Source of the DNA: Kiritimatiellia bacterium
GTDB lineage: Bacteria > Verrucomicrobiota > Kiritimatiellia > SLAD01
Length of the DNA: 8,604 bases
Assembly: GCA_007126995.1 (NCBI GenBank)
Contig: SLAD01000245.1
Coordinates: 1 to 8,604 of the forward strand
Reading direction: 5' to 3'
In this document: piece by piece, positions 1-5,056 of the stretch
Numbering within the stretch: the first letter of the stretch is position 1
How the letters are laid out: every line of letters starts with the position of its first letter
Translations under genes and position numbers: made by a program
The notes under the pieces: generated by a model
The model's database searches: none
What the model was told of the DNA's origin: nothing
What the model saw: only the letters and a program-made list of their open reading frames with translations

Positions 1-9
1 CCCGTTAGG

Positions 10-64
10 CCGTGGACGGTCACGGTGAGATAATCGGTGGTACTCCACCGACTAACGTCGGTGG
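10..64. other. Cluster of short hairpins with two mutually exclusive stems
   Basis: Three short inverted repeats follow each other. CCGTG (10-14) pairs with CACGG (21-25). TCGGTGG (34-40) pairs with CCACCGA (45-51) around a TACT loop. CCACCGAC (45-52) also pairs perfectly with GTCGGTGG (57-64) around a TAAC loop. The middle segment can therefore pair with either flank but not both, as in attenuator-like switches. No T-run follows, so a classical intrinsic terminator is not supported. It could be the 3' end of a transcript from an upstream gene outside the window, a leader structure, or part of a dispersed repeat. The pairing is read directly; any function is inference. Confidence 0.45.
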
Positions 65-108
65 CTACGGGATGAGAGTGTGCGAGATGCGACGTATGTG
101 CATCACAT

Positions 109-170
109 CTTTGTCGCGAGCCTTGTCGGAAACTTTGTCGACAAAGCTCGCGACGAAGCTTGCGACAAAG
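109..170. repeat. Dyad-symmetric array of 12-bp-spaced TTTGTCG motifs
   Basis: Three direct motifs, CTTTGTCG (109-116), CCTTGTCG (121-128) and CTTTGTCG (133-140), start exactly 12 bp apart. Three inverted motifs, CGACAAAG (139-146), CGACGAAG (151-158) and CGACAAAG (163-170), are also exactly 12 bp apart. The two series meet in the perfect palindrome CTTTGTCGACAAAG (133-146), and the whole 62 bp is symmetrical about 139.5. Folded as a stem, 25 of 31 opposed positions are Watson-Crick pairs and 2 more are G-T. It ends 36 bp before the start codon of the large plus-strand gene. It may be a multi-site operator, a leader hairpin or a dispersed palindromic repeat. The open frame through it, which would give a TKLATKLATK peptide, is judged non-coding. 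Confidence 0.75.
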
Positions 171-197
171 CCTGTGTGGGAGGCAAGGGCGTGCGTT

Positions 198-202
198 AGG
201 AG
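198..202 (+). promoter_or_regulatory. Shine-Dalgarno sequence of the large secreted protein gene
   Basis: AGGAG lies 4 nt before the ATG at 207 and 10 nt before the in-frame ATG at 213. Either ATG yields an N-terminus that looks like a signal peptide, so this site sets the start at 207 or 213 and rules out the far upstream ATG codons that share the open frame. No convincing -35/-10 promoter was seen upstream. Confidence 0.6.
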
Positions 203-206
203 CGAT

Positions 207-3200
207 ATGACGATGTGGACAATCACCTATCATAATTGTCGGGTTTTACGCCGCCTCGCACTCCCTGTGCTCGCGGCCTTCTTATTCCACGCTGTCCTCC
301 GCGATGCAGCGGCGGAACCGGGAGCGGCACCCATTGATGAGTCATTGATTGCCGCGACGCTGCACGTCAGCCCCAGCGGGGACGATATCACCGGAAACGG
401 CACGGCCGGAGCACCCTTTGCCAGTATCAGTCACGGGCTGAACGTCGCGCAAAACAATTACAACCAGCAAAATGTGGGCGTGCGTGTGCTGGTTCAGCCC
501 GGCACCTATCGCGAAGGCAATCCCGGTGACACGTGGGCCGTGATCTTTCCCTCTCCAACCACCTCCGCCCCGGTCGTGCTGGAAGGCGCGGGCTGGGATC
601 CCGATGCACCGGCCAATACGGGGGATGTGATTTTGAGCGGTTCGCGGGTGTGGGAGAATTGGGCTGCAACTGGTGACGGCACCTGGAGTAAGGACTGGCC
701 CTACGCGTGGGGGGCATCGCCGCTCAGCGGTTCCAATCCGCCCGCCGCCGAACCCTTCCGCCGATACGAAATGATCCACGTGGACGGCGAGACCTACTAC
801 CAAATTGCCGGGCCGGACGATAGCGTCGCGCTCTCCAAACTCACCGCCACGGAAGGCGCCTTTTGGGTCGATGAGGGGGAGGGGATCATCACGATCCGGC
901 CCCCGGCGGCCGTTAGCGACCTCAATGAGCACCTCGTCGAAGTCACCACCCAACGTAAATTGCTGTATCACTTCCGTCCGTCCTCCGCCACCAGCGACAC
1001 CTTCATCGTCATCCGCAACATCGTATTTCAGCATGCCGCGCCGGGCCTGATGGAGTCCGCCGTGCACATTCAAAACGGGCGTAACGTGCTGATTGAGGAT
1101 TGTGTGGTGCGCAACAACAAGCATACCGGAATCAGCATGGACATGCGCGCGCCCTATACCGTGCGCCGCCTGGTGGCGACCGGCAACGGCGAAGCGGGCG
1201 CAGGCGGACGGGGACGCGGCGCCCTCTGGGAGGACTGCGATTTTTCCCACAACGCGCGGCAGGCCCAGATCAGCGGCTACTATTCCTGGTCGGTCTGCGG
1301 GATCAAGCTGGGCGACGCGCAAAACACGGTCATTCGTCGCTCCCGCGCCTCGCACAACGCCGGCTTCGGTTTCTGGTGGGACACGGCATGTTTTCGCAGC
1401 GCACTGGTCGATTCCGTTGCCACCCACAACTTCGCCTCGGGCGTGTTCATTGAGTTCAATAGCAACGCCAACACTGTCTCGCCACCGCTGGGCGAGGATA
1501 TCAGTGTCCTCGTGCAGAATACGGTGCTGGCCCATAACCGTCGTCCGCCCGTGGGCGTCTACATGGGCCGGGGCGCGGCGCTTTCAGAGAATGAGAACGC
1601 CGTTTTTGACCACGTCATTTTCTATGACAACGACGTTCAGCTCGGCATCCTGGAAAACAATCGGGGTCCCCAAGGCCGCACGATCATTCGTCACTCCGTG
1701 GTTGCGGCGACCCTCTCCAATCAACTCCTCTACGCCAACGCCTACGGCACCATCATGTGGCGGCAATTCTTCGACACATTGGACGGCGAATCCAACGACA
1801 ACCATTACTTCCACCCGGACACGGTCGCGTTCCCGAACCGCAACCAAGTGGTCAATCAAGACTTGTCCGGTTGGCGCAATCAACATCTCAACAACAGCTT
1901 CAACCTTTCTGCGGATCGCGCGGTCGATTCGCGTTCAACCTTCGACACGACCGGCTATACCGGCCAGCCCTTGGTCAGCATTCAAACTGTTGATACCTAC
2001 GTCGCGAACGACAGCGGCACGGGCTCCTTCACGGTCTCACGGGCAGCCGCTGATCTCTCCGAACCGCTTACCGTTCATTTCACCGTACACACAGGACCGG
2101 GATACGCCACACCGGGCGAGGCGTACGCGCCGATCGGCACGAGCGTGACCATCCCTGCAGGGGCCCATCATGCCCTGATTGTGATAGATCCCGGGTCCTA
2201 CCAACTTGAAGAAGCCGAGGAGATCGTCCGCATCGAGCTCGCGTCCCATGCCCATTATGTGCTGGGACGCGATGCCGCGCAGCTCGTCCTCGTTGACCCG
2301 GAAATGACCGTTCTCCCTAATGTCTCCGTCATCGCAACGAGCCCCGTCGCTTTTGAGCAAGGCGAGATTCCCGGTGTGTTCACCCTTAGCCGCACCGGTA
2401 GCCCGACCGATCCGCTCGACGTATTCTACGCGCTGTCCGGCACGGCGACGCCGGGACTGGATTACATTGAGCCGTCCGGCATCGCTACCTTTCCCGCCGG
2501 TTCCAGCCACACCACCGTGGTGATCACGCCGATAGACGACGATGTGCCCGAGTTGGATGAGACGGTGATCCTTACGCTGCTACCCGATGAGACGTATCAC
2601 GTCGGTCGACCGGACTTTCCGGATTCCGCCATCATAACGATTCGCGACAACGATGCCGTCCCCTCCGCGCCGATCCAGGTCGAAGTCGGGGCCGATGGCA
2701 CGACGACCTACGCCTACACGCTTCACAATCCTGCCGCCTCCGCGCAGACCTTCACACTCACACTGCCCGCCTTCGCAGACTACACCATCGAGACCTCCAA
2801 CGACCCCGATGGCCCGGTATACGATTGGCAGGATATTTCCGCGACCGGCACGCGGATTACCGACCTTGACGGAGCCGTTGACCGGTGGACATTCAGCTCC
2901 ATTCCCTTTGGTTTTGTGTTCCCCTTTTATCCGGATGCCGGCGGAGGTCTCTTTACCGGTGGTTATATCTCCAACAACGGCATCCTCTCGCTTGTCTCGT
3001 CGCGTCCAACCACGATGTCGTATGAAAATCAACCCTTGCCGAACCTGGCCACCGCGAGCCACAGCTTCTTGCCGCCCAACTCGATCTGTTTTTTCTGGGA
3101 CGACTTGATGATGCGCGACTCTGGTTTCAACGAGGCCGGCTCGGTCCACTACCAGTCGTTTGACCGCTCGGGTGACGGATCCTACGACACCTTTGTCGTT

Positions 3201-4616
3201 CAGTTTACCGACGTGCGCCATTTCAGTGATCGCAACGAGCACATCACAGCGCAGGCGATTCTTCGCCCGACGGGCGAAATTCTTTTCCAATACCTAACCG
3301 TTACCTTCGATCAGGCCCGGCTGGGCTCGACCATCGGCATTCAGGACGGTAACCCGGACACGCCGAACGCCACTCAGGTTGCATACAACTCCAACTTCGT
3401 GACCGACGGCTTGGCCGTTCGCCTGGTTCCGCCCGTGCGCTGGCTGCAAACCTTGGACACCACGATCACCGTGCCCGCCGGCGCCAGCGCCACGATTCAT
3501 TTCACCTTCGATGCCACCGGCTTCCCCGTCGGCGCTTTTCGCGGCGCGCCCATTCACATTGCGTCGAATCTAAGCACGCAACCCTCCGTCTCCATGCAAG
3601 CGCAGATGACCGTCGTCGAACCATTGGAGGAACCTCCGCCTCCGGTCGAGACCATGGCCGCGTTCCGGGCCGGCGTGGATGGATATAGTCATGTCGGAGC
3701 CACCATTCGTAGCGCGCTGCCGGATTCCAACTTCGGCGCTAATCACCAGGTCATTGTCGGCCTTGTCAACGGCAATGACCGGATGCGCGGGGTGCTCTCG
3801 TTCCCGCTCACCGGAATCCCGGCGGATTCAGTGGTGAAAGATGTTTCGCTGATCCTCACCACCGCCGAGCAAGGGGGGCTGAATACGCTGGGTACCGTCG
3901 AACTCCGGTCATTATCGGCCACACCGGTGGAGTCCGAGGTGACTTGGAATCACCGCGAGGCCTCCCAACCCTGGTCGACACCGGGCGGGGATTATCTCTC
4001 GCCGCTGCTTTCCTCGCTGGTCCCGTTCGATGCGACGGAGACCCTCACCCCGCGCACTTTTACGAGCACGCCGGCCTTTATCGATGCGGTGCAGGATGCG
4101 CTGGATAACGACGCGCCGCTCAACCTGCTTGTTTTGTCGCCGGACTCGGAAGCGCAGACGGATAACCAATTTGCCCGGTTTGCGTCCGACGATGAAACCA
4201 GCGTTGAGCTTCGCCCGCAATTGCGCGTGACGTACCGTGCCTTGGCCAGTTACTCCGCTTTTGAGCAATGGCTATTCGCCGAAGGCCTGCCCATATCCGC
4301 GGACCCCGCGACCGTGCTGTACGAGGGTGGGCCGTCGCTGGCACAGGCGTATGCCTTCGATATTCCGCTCGACGAGGTCGGGAGCGAACAAATGCCGCGC
4401 GCCGATCTGTCTGTGCCCGATGTGTTCGCGCTGAGCTTTTTCCGGGCGCGCAGTGAACTTGTGTACGAAGTGAGCGCATCGCCCGATCTGCAAACGTGGA
4501 CCGTGATCGCCACGGATCCCGGCGAAGTCGGCGAATGGGTCACCGTTCCCGATCCGGTCCCGATGCATTCGCAGCACAAGCGGTTTCTGGGACTGGTTGT
4601 ATTCGACCCGCCGTGA
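207..4616 (+). CDS. Secreted multidomain beta-helix / Calx-beta / DNRLRE protein
   Basis: Predicted exported protein of 1469 residues. The frame is open further upstream, but the AGGAG at 198-202 and the signal peptide (residues 1 to about 36, ending AAA-EPG) support this start. Domains in order are: a right-handed parallel beta-helix of DUF1565/pectate-lyase-fold style, about 52-575, opening LHVSPSGDD and containing an FWVDEGEG strand segment; two Calx-beta domains, about 598-697 and 706-816, the second with DYIEPSG and the acidic IDDDVPELDE; a W-x-DI-x-x-TGT beta module, about 822-1075; a WLQ...VPAGA immunoglobulin-like module, about 1078-1138; a proline-rich linker; a DNRLRE-type domain, about 1153-1343; and a C-terminal beta domain, about 1346-1469. 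In the helix, WWD (D392) and E416 sit 24 residues apart in a GFGFWWD...GVFIEF context. This recalls beta-helix glycosidases such as GH120, so it may be a polysaccharide-active enzyme rather than purely structural. There is no PEP-CTERM or barrel. Domain names come from motif recognition only. Confidence 0.93.
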   Translation: MTMWTITYHNCRVLRRLALPVLAAFLFHAVLRDAAAEPGAAPIDESLIAATLHVSPSGDDITGNGTAGAPFASISHGLNVAQNNYNQQNVGVRVLVQPGTYREGNPGDTWAVIFPSPTTSAPVVLEGAGWDPDAPANTGDVILSGSRVWENWAATGDGTWSKDWPYAWGASPLSGSNPPAAEPFRRYEMIHVDGETYYQIAGPDDSVALSKLTATEGAFWVDEGEGIITIRPPAAVSDLNEHLVEVTTQRKLLYHFRPSSATSDTFIVIRNIVFQHAAPGLMESAVHIQNGRNVLIEDCVVRNNKHTGISMDMRAPYTVRRLVATGNGEAGAGGRGRGALWEDCDFSHNARQAQISGYYSWSVCGIKLGDAQNTVIRRSRASHNAGFGFWWDTACFRSALVDSVATHNFASGVFIEFNSNANTVSPPLGEDISVLVQNTVLAHNRRPPVGVYMGRGAALSENENAVFDHVIFYDNDVQLGILENNRGPQGRTIIRHSVVAATLSNQLLYANAYGTIMWRQFFDTLDGESNDNHYFHPDTVAFPNRNQVVNQDLSGWRNQHLNNSFNLSADRAVDSRSTFDTTGYTGQPLVSIQTVDTYVANDSGTGSFTVSRAAADLSEPLTVHFTVHTGPGYATPGEAYAPIGTSVTIPAGAHHALIVIDPGSYQLEEAEEIVRIELASHAHYVLGRDAAQLVLVDPEMTVLPNVSVIATSPVAFEQGEIPGVFTLSRTGSPTDPLDVFYALSGTATPGLDYIEPSGIATFPAGSSHTTVVITPIDDDVPELDETVILTLLPDETYHVGRPDFPDSAIITIRDNDAVPSAPIQVEVGADGTTTYAYTLHNPAASAQTFTLTLPAFADYTIETSNDPDGPVYDWQDISATGTRITDLDGAVDRWTFSSIPFGFVFPFYPDAGGGLFTGGYISNNGILSLVSSRPTTMSYENQPLPNLATASHSFLPPNSICFFWDDLMMRDSGFNEAGSVHYQSFDRSGDGSYDTFVVQFTDVRHFSDRNEHITAQAILRPTGEILFQYLTVTFDQARLGSTIGIQDGNPDTPNATQVAYNSNFVTDGLAVRLVPPVRWLQTLDTTITVPAGASATIHFTFDATGFPVGAFRGAPIHIASNLSTQPSVSMQAQMTVVEPLEEPPPPVETMAAFRAGVDGYSHVGATIRSALPDSNFGANHQVIVGLVNGNDRMRGVLSFPLTGIPADSVVKDVSLILTTAEQGGLNTLGTVELRSLSATPVESEVTWNHREASQPWSTPGGDYLSPLLSSLVPFDATETLTPRTFTSTPAFIDAVQDALDNDAPLNLLVLSPDSEAQTDNQFARFASDDETSVELRPQLRVTYRALASYSAFEQWLFAEGLPISADPATVLYEGGPSLAQAYAFDIPLDEVGSEQMPRADLSVPDVFALSFFRARSELVYEVSASPDLQTWTVIATDPGEVGEWVTVPDPVPMHSQHKRFLGLVVFDPP

Positions 4617-4670
4617 GTAAACGTATAGTCGCCGTCGTTTGACCAGTTTCCAGTACGTTTCGGTCCATTC

Positions 4671-4745
4671 TCCGAGGACGCGACGGAGCACGTCCCTCCG
4701 GAATGCTACTGCAGTAACTGGTTTTGCTTAGCGTGTGCCGGAGGG
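4671..4745. repeat. Nested GC-rich palindromic repeat, REP-like
   Basis: Several overlapping inverted repeats share the same bases. GGACG (4676-4680) pairs with CGTCC (4691-4695). CGGAG (4684-4688) pairs with CTCCG (4696-4700). CCCTCCGG (4694-4701) is perfectly complementary to CCGGAGGG (4738-4745). Interlocked alternative stems like these are typical of dispersed palindromic intergenic repeats. The minus strand of the core reads as an EGRAPSRPRR peptide within a spurious open frame. Copy number in the genome cannot be judged from this window. Confidence 0.5.
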
Positions 4746-4763
4746 GCAACCTCTGTGTTGCCC
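4744..4763. repeat. Perfect 7-bp hairpin GGGCAAC/GTTGCCC
   Basis: GGGCAAC (4744-4750) and GTTGCCC (4757-4763) form a perfect stem around the 6-nt loop CTCTGT. It lies 127 bp past the stop of the plus-strand gene and is followed by TGAGAATG rather than a T-run, so it is a weak candidate for an intrinsic terminator. It directly abuts the nested palindromes before it and may be part of the same repeat element. Confidence 0.5.
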
Positions 4764-4821
4764 TGAGAATGTATCGAAAAGTTATAGCAACTGGTATTAG
4801 GCGGTATACTGTTCCCTTCTT

Positions 4822-4838
4822 TGCACCTAATAGGTGCA
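4822..4838. repeat. Perfect 17-bp palindrome TGCACCTAATAGGTGCA
   Basis: Two 8-bp arms are exactly complementary around a single central A (position 4830). As RNA it could form 7 pairs with a 3-nt AAT loop. As DNA it looks like a dimeric-protein binding site, or the tip of an inserted repeat. It immediately precedes, without a gap, the long inverted repeat at 4839-4920. No function can be assigned. Confidence 0.55.
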
Positions 4839-4920
4839 GATTAGGGCAAAAGATTAAGGCGAAAGATTAAGGAATAGCGTTTTCCCCCCTTGTCTTTCGC
4901 CTTAATCTTTCGTCCTTATC
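4839..4920. repeat. 27-bp inverted repeat built of 13-bp AAAGATTAAGG units
   Basis: The left arm (4839-4865) and right arm (4894-4920) are complementary at 24 of 27 positions, including an unbroken 17-bp match (4849-4865 with 4894-4910). The arms are internally repetitive: AAAGATTAAGG occurs at 4849-4859 and 4862-4872 (13-bp period), and on the right CTTTCG occurs at 4894-4899 and 4907-4912 (also 13 bp). The 28-nt centre contains GTTTTCCCCCCTTG. The stem is stable enough to act as a bidirectional terminator between the convergent genes, but it is more elaborate than a standard one and may be a dispersed repeat. Confidence 0.7.
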
Positions 4921-5002
4921 TCTGGTTGCGGAAACATGGCGGGAAGGAAAAGAGGGGGAGAAGCTCGAATCCAGATCAATCCGATACAGACATGATGCAA
5001 AC

Positions 5003-5044
5003 AAGACGCCTCACCCCACCGGGATCGGTGGGGCAAGACGTCTT
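5003..5044 (-). terminator. Terminator-like hairpin after the minus-strand gene cluster
   Basis: CCCCACCG (5014-5021) and CGGTGGGG (5026-5033) form a perfect 8-bp GC-rich stem with a GGAT loop. An outer pair, AAGACG (5003-5008) with CGTCTT (5039-5044), can extend it across 5-nt internal loops. On the minus strand it starts 12 nt after the stop codon of the last gene and is followed by a short T-rich stretch, TTGTTTG, so it is placed as an intrinsic terminator would be. The T-tract is weak. AAGACGTCTT (5035-5044) is itself a 10-bp palindrome and CAAGACG occurs twice (5002-5008, 5034-5040). Confidence 0.6.
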
Positions 5045-5056
5045 TGCCAAACGGAG

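Larger units (their letters stand above)
4617..5056. other. Convergent intergenic region filled with palindromic repeats, no gene
   Basis: The region separates the 3' ends of the plus-strand gene and the minus-strand cluster. I see no credible gene: the short open frames here have no ribosome binding site and run through repeats. It holds at least five distinct inverted-repeat elements, listed separately. The heptamer AACTGGT also occurs at 4716-4722 and 4789-4795, and its complement ACCAGTT at 4642-4648. The 4642/4716 pair thus brackets the GC-rich palindrome at 4671-4701. This suggests one or more degenerate repeat insertions plus the terminators of both convergent units. About 80 bp (4921-5002) shows no recognisable structure. 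Confidence 0.7.

Noticed and set aside
96..108. CRP-like operator in ATGTGCATCACAT
   Set aside because: The symmetric arms are only 5 bp and too closely spaced for the TGTGA-N6-TCACA consensus.
109..170. CRISPR array or phage attachment site
   Set aside because: Units are 8 bp with 4-bp spacers and half are inverted. There are no 25-40-bp repeats or unique spacers, no cas genes, no integrase and no tRNA nearby.
12..206. N-terminal extension of the large plus-strand protein from the ATG at 12
   Set aside because: The frame is open, but the extension runs through hairpins and the 12-bp repeat array and has no ribosome binding site. A signal peptide and AGGAG mark a start at 207 (or 213).
342..1535. 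397-residue open frame on the minus strand opposite the beta-helix coding region
   Set aside because: It is a shadow of the plus-strand gene in GC-rich DNA. It has no ribosome binding site and no recognisable motifs, while the plus frame has clear domains.
1093..2148. 351-residue plus-strand open frame overlapping the large gene in another frame
   Set aside because: Its composition is dominated by Arg, Ser, Pro and Thr, typical of an out-of-frame translation, and the in-frame product is a coherent beta-helix.
4540..4749. Small minus-strand open frame containing EGRAPSRPRR
   Set aside because: It overlaps the 3' end of the large gene and the GC-rich palindromes. The peptide is a translation of repeat DNA with no start signal.
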